Source: an uncultured Oscillospiraceae bacterium
GTDB taxonomy: Bacteria; Bacillota; Clostridia; Oscillospirales; Ruminococcaceae
Direction: 5' to 3'
NCBI GenBank assembly: GCA_934486875.1
Contig: CAKSPU010000046.1
Location: 1 to 18,308, forward strand
DNA length: 18,308 bases
The notes beneath the pieces were generated by a model. That model saw only the letters and a list, made by a program, of their open reading frames with translations, had not been told where the DNA came from and ran no database searches. Each line of letters starts with the position of its first letter. The stretch's first letter is position 1. Positions 9,436-16,999 of the stretch are shown here, one piece after another. A program made the position numbers and the translations under genes.

Positions 9436-10074
9436 ATGAATAACAATGCACAGAGACCTCTGAGAATAGCTCTTACAAAGGGCAGACTTGAAAAGGATAC
9501 GGTAGCTCTCCTTGAAAAGATAGGCTATGACTGCACCGCCGTTCACGAAAAGGGCAGAAAGCTTATTCTTCCCGTAGGTGACAGCATTGAAGTTGTCCTT
9601 GCAAAGGCAGCCGATGTTATAACCTATGTTGAAAACGGTGTATGTGACCTTGGTGTTGTGGGCAAGGATACTATTATTGAGATGCAGGGCAAGTTTTTCG
9701 AGCTTTCAGACCTTGGCTTCGGAAAGTGCCGCTTTGCTCTTGCAGGAAAAAAGGGAGAGAATTTTTACGAGGGTACTCACGTAAGAACTATCGCCACAAA
9801 ATACCCCAATGTTGCCCGCACATTCTTTGAAAAAAAGAATATGGACGTTGACATCGTGAAGATCGAGGGAAGCGTTGAGCTGGCTCCTCTCCTCGGTCTT
9901 TCCCACGCCATTGTTGATATAGTTGAAACAGGCACTACATTAAAAGAAAACGGTCTTGAGGTCTATGAGTACATCTGCCCCATTTCCGCAAGACTTATTG
10001 CAAATATGGTAAGCCTCAAGCTCCGCAAGGAGGAGATCGAGAAGCTTATCGCAGCTATTGAAGCAAATATCTGA
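9436..10074 (+). CDS. hisG: ATP phosphoribosyltransferase catalytic subunit, short form HisG
   Basis: HisG condenses ATP with PRPP to phosphoribosyl-ATP, the first and committed step of histidine synthesis. The 212-residue product starts LRIALTKGRLEKD, the usual HisG opening, and carries ADVITYVENGVCDLGVVGKD and the PRPP-binding region GSVELAPLLGLSHAIVDIVETGTTL. It ends shortly after this region, so it lacks the C-terminal ACT-like regulatory domain of long HisG (about 300 residues). This is the short form, which needs HisZ for activity and feedback, and hisZ is directly upstream. An upstream in-frame TTG at 9418 would add six residues and overlap the hisZ end, but the ribosome binding site at 9423-9428 favours ATG 9436. 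hisD follows after 20 bp. Confidence 0.97.
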   Translation: MNNNAQRPLRIALTKGRLEKDTVALLEKIGYDCTAVHEKGRKLILPVGDSIEVVLAKAADVITYVENGVCDLGVVGKDTIIEMQGKFFELSDLGFGKCRFALAGKKGENFYEGTHVRTIATKYPNVARTFFEKKNMDVDIVKIEGSVELAPLLGLSHAIVDIVETGTTLKENGLEVYEYICPISARLIANMVSLKLRKEEIEKLIAAIEANI

Positions 10075-10094
10075 TAAGAAAGGACGTTCTTTCA

Positions 10095-11384
10095 ATGATA
10101 AGAAAAATATTTGCTGACGGCACTGCCGAGATCCGGTTTTTAAAGGAAGTCGAGAAGAGAAACGGCGAGACTGACAAGAAGGTCTCCGAGATTGTTTCCG
10201 AGATAATCGACAATGTAAAGGAAAACGGCGATAAGGCTGTTAAGGACTACACTCTGAAATTTGACGGAAAGCTCCCCGAATACTACGAAGTTCCTCTTGA
10301 TGTTATCCACGACGCTATGACAAATGCTGATGAGGATTTCGTGAATGCTCTTCTCAACGCAATGGAGAATATCACTGAGTTCCACAACAGACAGAAGGAG
10401 CAGAGCTTTATTGATGCCAAGGGCAATGGCTGCATTCTCGGTCAGCGTGTGAGAGGTCTTGACAGAGTTGGTCTTTATGTTCCGGGCGGCACGGCTGCAT
10501 ATCCCTCTTCCGTTCTGATGAACGCAGTTCCAGCAAAGATAGCTGGCGTTAAGGAGATCATAATGGTGACTCCTCCGGGAAAGGACGGCAAGCCCAATTC
10601 CGATATCCTTACCGCTGCGGCTATCGTCGGCGTTGACAGGGTATTTATGTGCGGCGGCGCACAGGCTATTGCAGCCCTTGCATACGGCACAGAAGAAATA
10701 CCTAAGGTGGATAAGATAGTAGGTCCCGGCAATATCTTTGTTGCCACAGCAAAGAAGCTCCTTTACGGCAAGGTGGATATTGATATGATAGCAGGTCCCA
10801 GCGAAATTCTCATCGTTGCCGATGATACTGCATCTCCCGCATACCTGGCAGCTGACCTTATGAGTCAGGCTGAGCACGACAGACTTGCTTCCGCTATTCT
10901 TATTACTACCAGCGAGAAAATTGCCGAGGAGACCTCCGCAGAACTTGAAAAGCAGATGGCAAGCCTTGAAAGAAACGAAATTATCCGTTCTTCAATTGAC
11001 AATTACGGCGCAATAATCGTTACAAAGACTATGGACAGAGCCATTGAGCTTGCAAATTCCCTTGCTCCCGAGCACCTTGAGATTCAGGTTGATGACCCTA
11101 TGAGCTACCTCGGAAAGCTCAATAATGTTGGCTCCGTGTTTATGGGACAGTACAGCCCCGAGCCTCTCGGTGACTATTTTGCAGGTCCCAACCACGTTCT
11201 TCCCACAAGCGGAACCGCAAGATTTTTCTCACCGCTTTCCGTCAACAGCTTTGTTAAGCGCTCCCAGTTCATTTACTACACCGAGCAGGCACTTCTTGAT
11301 GCAAAGGACGACATTGTTTGCATCGCTGAAAAGGAAGGTCTTACTGCCCACGCTCACGCAATCAAGATCAGATTTGAAAAGTAA
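10095..11384 (+). CDS. hisD: Histidinol dehydrogenase
   Basis: HisD is a zinc enzyme that oxidises L-histidinol to L-histidine in two NAD-dependent steps, the end of the pathway. The family signature is present: GPGNIFVATAKKLLYG, IDMIAGPSEILIVAD, and MSQAEHD with zinc ligands Gln258 and His261. The catalytic pair Glu326/His327 (APEHLE), Asp360 (GDYFAGPNHVLPT) and His419 (AHAHAIKIR) are also present. All expected catalytic and metal residues are intact and nearly in register with E. coli HisD. Length 429 is normal. ATG 10095 is preceded by AAAGGA near 10079-10084. It is third in the operon and followed by hisC after 21 bp. Confidence 0.98.
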   Translation: MIRKIFADGTAEIRFLKEVEKRNGETDKKVSEIVSEIIDNVKENGDKAVKDYTLKFDGKLPEYYEVPLDVIHDAMTNADEDFVNALLNAMENITEFHNRQKEQSFIDAKGNGCILGQRVRGLDRVGLYVPGGTAAYPSSVLMNAVPAKIAGVKEIIMVTPPGKDGKPNSDILTAAAIVGVDRVFMCGGAQAIAALAYGTEEIPKVDKIVGPGNIFVATAKKLLYGKVDIDMIAGPSEILIVADDTASPAYLAADLMSQAEHDRLASAILITTSEKIAEETSAELEKQMASLERNEIIRSSIDNYGAIIVTKTMDRAIELANSLAPEHLEIQVDDPMSYLGKLNNVGSVFMGQYSPEPLGDYFAGPNHVLPTSGTARFFSPLSVNSFVKRSQFIYYTEQALLDAKDDIVCIAEKEGLTAHAHAIKIRFEK

Positions 11385-11405
11385 TGAACGAAAGGCGGTC
11401 ATCAT

Positions 11406-12464
11406 ATGCCCTACGAGCTTAACAAAAAGCTTAGAAGCATTGAGCCATATATTCCCGAAGCAGGGGGGTATCCTGTAAGACTGGACGCAAACGAGTCCTG
11501 CTTTGACATTTCCGAAAAGCTTGGAGATGTTATAAGTGAAGCTGTTAAAAAAGTAGAGTTCAACAGATATCCCGACCCTGCGGCAAAAGAAGTCACCGAA
11601 GCATTTGCTGCATATTACGGTTTAAATCCCGACCATTGCACCGCGGGAAACGGTTCTGATGAGCTTATCTCACTTATTCTTAATTCATTTCTTGACAAGG
11701 GCGACACTGTTGTTACACTTTCCCCCGATTTTTCGATGTATGCTTTTTACGGCTTTATAAACGAGCTTAATATCAAAAATCTGCCAAAGGAAGATGATCT
11801 GAAGATCGACGTTGGCAAGGTCTCGGAATACTGCAACAATAACGATGTCAAGGCTATTATTTTTTCAAATCCCTGCAATCCCACGTCTCTGGGCGTTCGC
11901 AGACAGGATATAATCAGGCTTGTGAAAAATGTATTCTGCCTTGTTATCGTTGACGAAGCGTATATGGATTTCTGGGGCGAAAGCGTTCTTGATATGACCG
12001 AGGAGCTTGACAATCTCATTGTGCTTAAGACCTGCTCAAAAAATATGGGTATGGCTGCGCTGAGACTGGGCTTTGCTGTCGCAGGGGATAAGATCTCTTC
12101 TGCACTTAAAGCGGTAAAATCTCCGTTTAATGTTAACGCTATAACTCAGGCTGCTGCGGCTGCTGTCCTGAGACACAAGCCGATGATAATGGAATATACA
12201 GCTGAGATAGTCCACAGCAGAAAAATGCTGCAAAATGCGGTAACAGAGCTGGCAGAGAGATATTTTGTCATTGAGAAAGTATTTGATTCGGTGACAAATT
12301 TCGTGTTCATCAGGACGCATAAATCAAAGGAAATATACGAAAAGCTCCTGCAAAGGGGAGTTTCGGTGAGGTATATGGGCTCGTATCTTCGTGTAACAGC
12401 GGGAACAGAGCGTGAAAATCACATATTCATAAATGAATTTAAGGATATTCTTTCACTTCTTTAA
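11406..12464 (+). CDS. hisC: Histidinol-phosphate aminotransferase
   Basis: HisC is a PLP-dependent class I/II aminotransferase that converts imidazole-acetol phosphate and glutamate to histidinol phosphate. Family features are RLDANES near the N-terminus, the cofactor-binding AGNGSDELI, SNPCNPTS, VDEAYMDFWGE, the Schiff-base lysine Lys212 in LKTCSKNMGMAALRLGFAV, and a C-terminal arginine region (LRVTAGTERENHIFI). The usual sequence after the lysine is AFGLAGLR; here it is NMGMAALR, within family variation. Length 352 is typical. The start at 11406 has AAAGGCGG at 11391-11398. Its TAA shares one base with an ATG (TAATG) that I do not take as the hisB start. The position of hisC between hisD and hisB fits the pathway. 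Confidence 0.96.
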   Translation: MPYELNKKLRSIEPYIPEAGGYPVRLDANESCFDISEKLGDVISEAVKKVEFNRYPDPAAKEVTEAFAAYYGLNPDHCTAGNGSDELISLILNSFLDKGDTVVTLSPDFSMYAFYGFINELNIKNLPKEDDLKIDVGKVSEYCNNNDVKAIIFSNPCNPTSLGVRRQDIIRLVKNVFCLVIVDEAYMDFWGESVLDMTEELDNLIVLKTCSKNMGMAALRLGFAVAGDKISSALKAVKSPFNVNAITQAAAAAVLRHKPMIMEYTAEIVHSRKMLQNAVTELAERYFVIEKVFDSVTNFVFIRTHKSKEIYEKLLQRGVSVRYMGSYLRVTAGTERENHIFINEFKDILSLL

Positions 12465-12470
12465 TGGAAG

Positions 12471-12477
12471 AAAGGAG
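12471..12477 (+). promoter_or_regulatory. Ribosome binding site deciding the hisB start
   Basis: AAAGGAG lies 7 bases before ATG 12485 and downstream of the alternative ATG at 12464. That supports the later start, where the conserved HisB N-terminus begins. Confidence 0.75.
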
Positions 12478-12484
12478 CAGGAAA

Positions 12485-13063
12485 ATGCGCAGAGCTGAGA
12501 TCCAGAGAAACACCAAAGAGACAAAGATAAGCATAACACTTGACCTTGACGGCAGCGGAAAACACGACATAAACACGGGCATAGGCTTTTTTGACCATAT
12601 GCTCACAGCCCTTTGTGTTCACGGGGGACTCGATCTTACCGTACACACAGACGGCGACCTTTACGTTGACGGACACCATTCGGTCGAGGACACGGGAATC
12701 GTTCTCGGACAGGCTTTCAAGGCGGCTATCGGAGATATGAAAGGCATTAACCGCTACGGCACAAGCTTTATCCCTATGGACGAAAGTCTCGGATTCTGCT
12801 GCCTTGATATCAGCAACAGACCTTTTCTTGTATATGAATGCGACTTTTCCGACCCGAGAACAGGTGCTTATGACAACTGCCTTACCGAGGAGTTTATGAG
12901 GGCATTTGCTTTCAACGCAGGAATTACCCTGCACCTGAAATGCCCTTACGGTTCCAACGATCATCACAAGAATGAAGCTATGTTCAAGGCGCTTGCCCAC
13001 GCTCTCAAAGAGGCTGTTAAGATAAACGGCGGCGAGATCCTTTCCACAAAAGGAGTGTTATGA
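12485..13063 (+). CDS. hisB: Imidazoleglycerol-phosphate dehydratase
   Basis: HisB removes water from imidazole glycerol phosphate to give imidazole-acetol phosphate, using a di-manganese centre. The protein opens MRRAEIQRNTKETKI, the standard start of bacterial HisB. It contains the metal-binding His-rich motifs INTGIGFFDHML, VDGHHSVEDTGI and NDHHKNEAMFKALAHAL, plus RPFLVYECDF. With this start it is 192 residues, the usual size of the monofunctional enzyme; the N-terminal phosphatase domain of E. coli HisB is absent. An upstream ATG at 12464, overlapping the hisC stop, would add seven non-conserved residues and lacks a ribosome binding site. The 3' end overlaps the hisH start, which suggests translational coupling. 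Confidence 0.97.
   Translation: MRRAEIQRNTKETKISITLDLDGSGKHDINTGIGFFDHMLTALCVHGGLDLTVHTDGDLYVDGHHSVEDTGIVLGQAFKAAIGDMKGINRYGTSFIPMDESLGFCCLDISNRPFLVYECDFSDPRTGAYDNCLTEEFMRAFAFNAGITLHLKCPYGSNDHHKNEAMFKALAHALKEAVKINGGEILSTKGVL
13051..13055 (+). promoter_or_regulatory. Ribosome binding site of hisH
   Basis: AGGAG within the hisB 3' end lies 4 bases before the ATG at 13060 and 7 bases before the ATG at 13063. The other sites in this operon that fix a start use about 7 bases, so the second ATG is slightly preferred. Confidence 0.55.
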
Positions 13064-13665
13064 TGATTGCGATTGTTGATTACGGCGCAGGAAATATTTT
13101 TTCGGTAAAGAACGCTATGGACTATCTTGGGCTGTCTGCGGAGCTTACCTCAAAGGCTGATGATATCAGAAATGCCGACGGGATAATCCTTCCCGGAGTG
13201 GGGGCATTCCCTTGGGCTATGAATATGCTTGAACGTTCGGGACTTGTCGATGTTATAAAAGAAGAAGCGGTAAAAAAGCCTTTTCTCGGGATATGTCTCG
13301 GAATGCAGCTCATATTCTCAAAGGGCTATGAGTTTGAGGAAACAGACGGACTTGGACTTATTGACGGACAGGTAAAACTTATGACTCCCGAGGGACTTTC
13401 AATTCCACACATCGGCTGGAACAAGCTTGAAAAGAACAGGGAATGCGCTCTTCTGAACGGTCTCGGTGATGATGAGTATGTGTATTTTGTTCATTCATAT
13501 GCGGCAGAATGTGCGGACGAGGACGTTGCGGCATACTGCGAATATGGAAACAGGGTCACAGCTCTTGTGAACAGAGGCACTGTTTACGGAGCGCAGTTTC
13601 ACCCAGAAAAGAGCGGAAAAACAGGTCTTAAGATACTCAGCAATTTCGCAGAGCTTATAAAGTAA
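13063..13665 (+). CDS. hisH: Imidazole glycerol phosphate synthase glutaminase subunit
   Basis: HisH hydrolyses glutamine and feeds ammonia to HisF for the cyclisation that forms imidazole glycerol phosphate and AICAR. It is a class I glutamine amidotransferase: the start [10 protein letters not shown], the nucleophile Cys78 in [12 protein letters not shown], and the His180/Glu182 dyad in AQFHPEKSG are all present. HIGWNKL and YFVHSYAA are further family motifs. Length is 200 residues, or 201 if the adjacent ATG at 13060 is used; that one overlaps the hisB stop as ATGA. Spacing from AGGAG favours 13063. Its partner hisF follows after only 14 bp, with no hisA between them. Confidence 0.97.
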   Translation: MIAIVDYGAGNIFSVKNAMDYLGLSAELTSKADDIRNADGIILPGVGAFPWAMNMLERSGLVDVIKEEAVKKPFLGICLGMQLIFSKGYEFEETDGLGLIDGQVKLMTPEGLSIPHIGWNKLEKNRECALLNGLGDDEYVYFVHSYAAECADEDVAAYCEYGNRVTALVNRGTVYGAQFHPEKSGKTGLKILSNFAELIK

Positions 13666-13679
13666 GGAGGACCCCGACA

Positions 13680-14441
13680 ATGCTGGCAAAAAGAATAATA
13701 CCCTGCCTTGATGTCCGTGACGGCAAGGTGGTAAAGGGAATAAACTTTGTGGGAATAAAGGAAGTCGGAGACCCTGTTGAGTGTGCTGCGGAGTATGACG
13801 CTCAGGGTGCGGACGAGATTGTTTTTCTTGACATCACCGCTTCACACGAGGGCAGGGGAACTATGCTCGATGTGGTTAGAAGAACAGCCAAAAAGGTTTT
13901 TGTTCCGCTGACGGTAGGCGGCGGTATCCGCACAATTGACGATTTCAGAGACACTCTCAGAGCAGGTGCGGACAAAGTGTCCGTAAATTCTGCGGCTGTA
14001 AAGAACCCTCAGCTTATAAGAGAGGCTGCGGACATTTTCGGCTGTCAGTGCGTTGTTGTTGCAATTGACGCAAAGAAATGCCCCGACGGTCATTACACTG
14101 TTGTGATAAACGGCGGCAGGATAGATATGGGCATTGATGCCATAGAATGGGCAAAGAAGGCGGAAGAGCTCGGTGCAGGGGAGATACTTCTCACATCAAT
14201 GGACACCGACGGCGTAAAGGGCGGATTTGACCTTGATATGCTCAATGCCGTATGCAGTGCTGTAAAGATACCCGTGATCGCCAGCGGCGGCTGCGGTGCA
14301 TTGGAGCATTTTACAGATGTTTTTGAAAAGACAGGTGCGGCGGCAGCTCTTGCGGCATCACTTTTCCATTACAAGGAGCTTACTGTGGGACAGGTCAAGG
14401 AAGAGCTTAAAAGGCACAGCATACCTGTAAGGATCGTGTAA
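13680..14441 (+). CDS. hisF: Imidazole glycerol phosphate synthase cyclase subunit
   Basis: HisF is the TIM-barrel cyclase that joins HisH-derived ammonia to PRFAR, giving imidazole glycerol phosphate and AICAR. The catalytic Asp11 (IPCLDV) and Asp130 (VVAIDAKK) are in exactly the canonical positions. The phosphate-binding loops are VGGGIRT and VIASGGCG, and [16 protein letters not shown] is also present. Length 253 is standard. The ATG at 13680 has AAGGAGG at 13664-13670, overlapping the hisH stop. It is a genuine HisF and not HisA: the sequence follows HisF closely throughout. Its direct adjacency to hisH shows that the cyclase complex is encoded together while ProFAR isomerase (HisA) is not. 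Confidence 0.98.
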   Translation: MLAKRIIPCLDVRDGKVVKGINFVGIKEVGDPVECAAEYDAQGADEIVFLDITASHEGRGTMLDVVRRTAKKVFVPLTVGGGIRTIDDFRDTLRAGADKVSVNSAAVKNPQLIREAADIFGCQCVVVAIDAKKCPDGHYTVVINGGRIDMGIDAIEWAKKAEELGAGEILLTSMDTDGVKGGFDLDMLNAVCSAVKIPVIASGGCGALEHFTDVFEKTGAAAALAASLFHYKELTVGQVKEELKRHSIPVRIV

Positions 14442-14455
14442 CATCGGAGGGAAAT

Positions 14456-14863
14456 ATGGGACTTATTGAAGAAACAAGCGAGCTTATGCTTGACTGGGAA
14501 AAGATAAACGGAATATCGCCCGAAAATCACGTTATTCCTGTGGCTGTGCAGAATATGGACACAAAGGAAGTAATACTTATCGCCTATATCAACAGGCAGG
14601 CTCTTGAAGAGTCTGTCAGGCTGAAAAAAGTGGTTCTCTGGAGCACATCGAGAAATGAGCTGTGGTTCAAGGGCAAGGAGTCGGGCAACACATTCACTCT
14701 TCACAGGATACTCGTAAACTGTGAACAGAACAGTCTTGTTTTCATTGCTACCCCCGATAAAGGCGGAATATGCCACACAAGTCACAACGGTGTACCCAAC
14801 AACTGCTATTACCGTGAGCTGGATATGGACACAATGAAGCTTATAAATCTGAACGATAAATAA
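14456..14863 (+). CDS. hisI: Divergent phosphoribosyl-AMP cyclohydrolase (HisI-like)
   Basis: HisI opens the purine ring of phosphoribosyl-AMP, the third step of histidine synthesis. The family core is visible: VIPVAVQNMDTKEVILIAYIN, then LWSTSRNELWFKGKESGN (usual WSRSRxELWxKGxTSGN), and three cysteines in the order expected of the zinc ligands (VNCEQ, GICHTS, NNCYY). Departures are notable. Characterised HisI has DCDxD, whose acidic residues bind Mg; here it reads N-C-E-Q-N. The stretch between the second and third cysteine is 4 residues longer than the usual CHTGxxSC, and the first cysteine gap is one longer. There is no HisE domain (135 residues only). GGAGG at 14446-14450 precedes ATG 14456. 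It is the last gene before the operon terminator. It could be an active variant or one with altered function; family membership is fairly sure. Confidence 0.85.
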   Translation: MGLIEETSELMLDWEKINGISPENHVIPVAVQNMDTKEVILIAYINRQALEESVRLKKVVLWSTSRNELWFKGKESGNTFTLHRILVNCEQNSLVFIATPDKGGICHTSHNGVPNNCYYRELDMDTMKLINLNDK

Positions 14864-14874
14864 ATATACACAAT

Positions 14875-14938
14875 GCAGCTGTGATATCATCTGTCTTTAA
14901 ACTGACAAAAAATGATGAAATCACAGCTGCTGTTTTTA
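14875..14938 (+). terminator. Intrinsic terminator after hisI
   Basis: GCAGCTGTGAT at 14875-14885 is perfectly complementary to ATCACAGCTGC at 14920-14930. Further pairing inside (ATCAT with ATGAT) gives a long stem with a bulge, and TGTTTTTATG follows. It closes the his operon 11 bp after hisI. Confidence 0.9.
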
Positions 14939-15015
14939 TGTCCGAAAGCCGTTTGCTGCGCAATTTCAGCGCTATGTGCAAAGTTATGACAATTTGGTAA
15001 CATTCTGTATTGTTA

Positions 15016-15044
15016 TTGACAGGCAGGGGAAAATATTGTAGAAT
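15016..15044 (+). promoter_or_regulatory. Predicted vegetative promoter of the GH25 lysozyme gene
   Basis: TTGACA at 15016-15021, a 17-base spacer, then TAGAAT at 15039-15044 make a near-consensus sigma-A-type promoter. The expected start is near 15051, about 30 bases before the ATG. The stretch from 14939 to 15015, between the his terminator and this promoter, shows nothing else I can support. Confidence 0.8.
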
Positions 15045-15080
15045 ATTAGTATTACAGAAATAAGAAGGGAACAACTGAAA

Positions 15081-16886
15081 ATGAAAGGACATTTTGCAAG
15101 GATAGGTTCACTTTGCCTTGCCGCTGCAATGCTTATGCAGGGAGTGACAGTATCGGCATTTACCGACCCAGCCACGATCTACGCTCAGTATGCGCAGGGA
15201 GACACCGCTTCATCTGAGAGCAATACTTCATCGGACGCTGACTCGGAGCTTATTGATGACAGCAGCAATATTCAGGAGGACGTTATCGAAGATGACACAT
15301 CATCTGACACTGTTGATGACACTGAAACCGCTCCGACTGAAACAGCATCCGCCGACAGCGGAAAGGTCACAAAGCCTGCCACGGAAATAACTATCTACAG
15401 CTATCAGACATCTGTGACCGTCGGTGACACATTCAGGATAGGATACCGCCTTAAGCCCTCAAAATCCGATGACAAGGTGACATTTACCACATCAAGCAGG
15501 AAAATCGTCACTGTTGATGCTGAGGGAAATGTTACGGCTGTGGGAAAAGGCAGTGCAATTATCACAGCAAAGACCACATCGGGAGTTAAGGACAGATTTT
15601 ACATAACTGTAAAGAAAGCTGATCCTTCGGCAGCTGATGACACTTCGGGAAATACAGAGGTCTCGCAGCCTGCAAACGGTGAAAAGGTCAAGGCAACAGG
15701 CATATCTCTAAAACACAGATCTGTTACTGTTTTCGAGGGAGAGCAGTATGCTGTAATGTATGAGCTTTCTCCCTCAAACAGCAACGACAGCGTTACATTC
15801 CGCTCGCTGAACAAGGCTGTCGCTTCTGTTGACAAAAACGGTATAGTTACCGCAAGAGGTGCGGGTAATACCCGTATCGTCTGCACAACTGGAAGCGGAA
15901 AAAAGGTTAAGCTCAATGTAACAGTCGTTCCCGTTCTCACAGAAGAGGAAAAGGACGAGGTATATGAGGAAGAGGCTGAAATAGAGTACAACGAAAACGG
16001 AGAGCTTGTTCCCACAATGGTAAGGTTTGGTGATGAATCCGTTTCTGTTCGTGTGGGCAGCACGGTCAATCTTGATGCAAGAGTTTATCCCTCGGGAGCA
16101 AAGTACACATATACCATAAAGTCCGATGATTCATCTGTTGCAAAGGTAAATTCCAAGGGCGAGGTGACAGGTATCAAGGAGGGAAACACCGTAATCACCC
16201 TCACCACTGACAACGGCAAGAGCGATACGGTCTATGTAACTGTTTACGGCAATGTCATTCCCGGAATAGATGTTTCAAAGTGGAACGGCGACATTGACTG
16301 GAAAACTGTTAAGAAAACAGGCAGCGCAGGATTTGCAATGATAAGATCGTCCTACGGCTATGAGGACACAGACCCCAAGCTTGCGGATAATGTAAAGGGC
16401 TGCGAGGAAAATGATATCCCATACGGATTTTACCACTATATGTACGCAAGGACTGTCAAGGAAGCCCATATGGAAGCTGCATATTTCCTTAATGTAATAA
16501 GCGGCTATTCTCCCGAATATCCTGTAGTGCTTGATATCGAGGAATCCTTCTATGACGGAATGTCCAAGGAGCTTGTTACCGATATCGTGGTGGCATTTAT
16601 GGAAGATCTTGAAAATGCGGGATATTACGCTATGATATACAGCTATGCCAAGTTCTTTGACGATAATCTTATTTATGACAGAATAGCGGATTATGATATC
16701 TGGGTAGCCTGCTGGGGCGATGAGAGCAAGCTTTTTGAGAATTTCAGCTATCACTACGGAATGTGGCAGTACAGCGAAACAGGAAAGCTTGACGGTATCG
16801 AAGAATACGTTGACCTTAACTACTGCTACAAGGATTATAAGGGCACTATAAAGAAATACGGACTAAACAGACCGACGTTCTGGTAA
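15081..16886 (+). CDS. Secreted GH25 lysozyme (muramidase) with three Big_2 domains
   Basis: A 601-residue secreted protein. Residues 1-26 form a signal peptide ending in VSA. A Ser/Thr/Asp-rich linker (about 38-95) follows, then three bacterial Ig-like Big_2 domains (about 100-178, 204-283 and 311-390), each with the SxKxVxVDxxGxVTAxGxGxxxI-type pattern. A strongly acidic linker (about 287-306) separates the second and third. The C-terminal GH25 catalytic domain begins PGIDVSKWNGDIDW with Asp397, has the DxE motif Asp485/Glu487 in VVLDIEES, and ends in a GMWQYSETGKLDGI...VDLNYC region. GH25 enzymes cleave the MurNAc-GlcNAc bond of peptidoglycan. The domain order suggests a wall-associated hydrolase for remodelling or for attacking other cells. 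GAAGGGA at 15064-15070 precedes the ATG. It has its own promoter and terminator, so is monocistronic. No LPXTG or SLH anchor is seen. Confidence 0.93.
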   Translation: MKGHFARIGSLCLAAAMLMQGVTVSAFTDPATIYAQYAQGDTASSESNTSSDADSELIDDSSNIQEDVIEDDTSSDTVDDTETAPTETASADSGKVTKPATEITIYSYQTSVTVGDTFRIGYRLKPSKSDDKVTFTTSSRKIVTVDAEGNVTAVGKGSAIITAKTTSGVKDRFYITVKKADPSAADDTSGNTEVSQPANGEKVKATGISLKHRSVTVFEGEQYAVMYELSPSNSNDSVTFRSLNKAVASVDKNGIVTARGAGNTRIVCTTGSGKKVKLNVTVVPVLTEEEKDEVYEEEAEIEYNENGELVPTMVRFGDESVSVRVGSTVNLDARVYPSGAKYTYTIKSDDSSVAKVNSKGEVTGIKEGNTVITLTTDNGKSDTVYVTVYGNVIPGIDVSKWNGDIDWKTVKKTGSAGFAMIRSSYGYEDTDPKLADNVKGCEENDIPYGFYHYMYARTVKEAHMEAAYFLNVISGYSPEYPVVLDIEESFYDGMSKELVTDIVVAFMEDLENAGYYAMIYSYAKFFDDNLIYDRIADYDIWVACWGDESKLFENFSYHYGMWQYSETGKLDGIEEYVDLNYCYKDYKGTIKKYGLNRPTFW

Positions 16887-16904
16887 CACTGTCGGCAATA
16901 TTCC

Positions 16905-16941
16905 TGCGGCGGACGCAGCTTTGTTTCCGCCGCATATTTTT
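16905..16941 (+). terminator. Intrinsic terminator after the GH25 gene
   Basis: TGCGGCGGA at 16905-16913 pairs perfectly with TCCGCCGCA at 16926-16934 across a 12-base loop, followed by TATTTTT. The stem begins 19 bp after the lysozyme stop codon. Confidence 0.88.
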
Positions 16942-16999
16942 AAACTGTCTCACTTTTGCACATTAAAGCTAACATTATATTTTACAGGAGGGTAACACA

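Noticed and set aside
10140..10877. Antisense open frame of 245 codons inside hisD
   Set aside because: The opposite strand encodes HisD with all catalytic residues. The antisense product is Cys/His-rich noise without family motifs.
12464..12484. ATG at 12464 (TAATG overlap with hisC) as hisB start
   Set aside because: The ribosome binding site AAAGGAG lies inside this stretch and the conserved HisB N-terminus begins at 12485.
15081..16886. GH25 protein as a phage endolysin
   Set aside because: It has a signal peptide and Big_2 domains, there is no holin or other phage gene nearby, and the flanks are ordinary chromosome.
16956..16983. Promoter for the DUF4349 gene (TTGCAC with TATTTT, 16-base spacer)
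   Set aside because: Transcription from it would start at about the ribosome binding site, leaving almost no leader. The gene may have a promoter that I cannot place.
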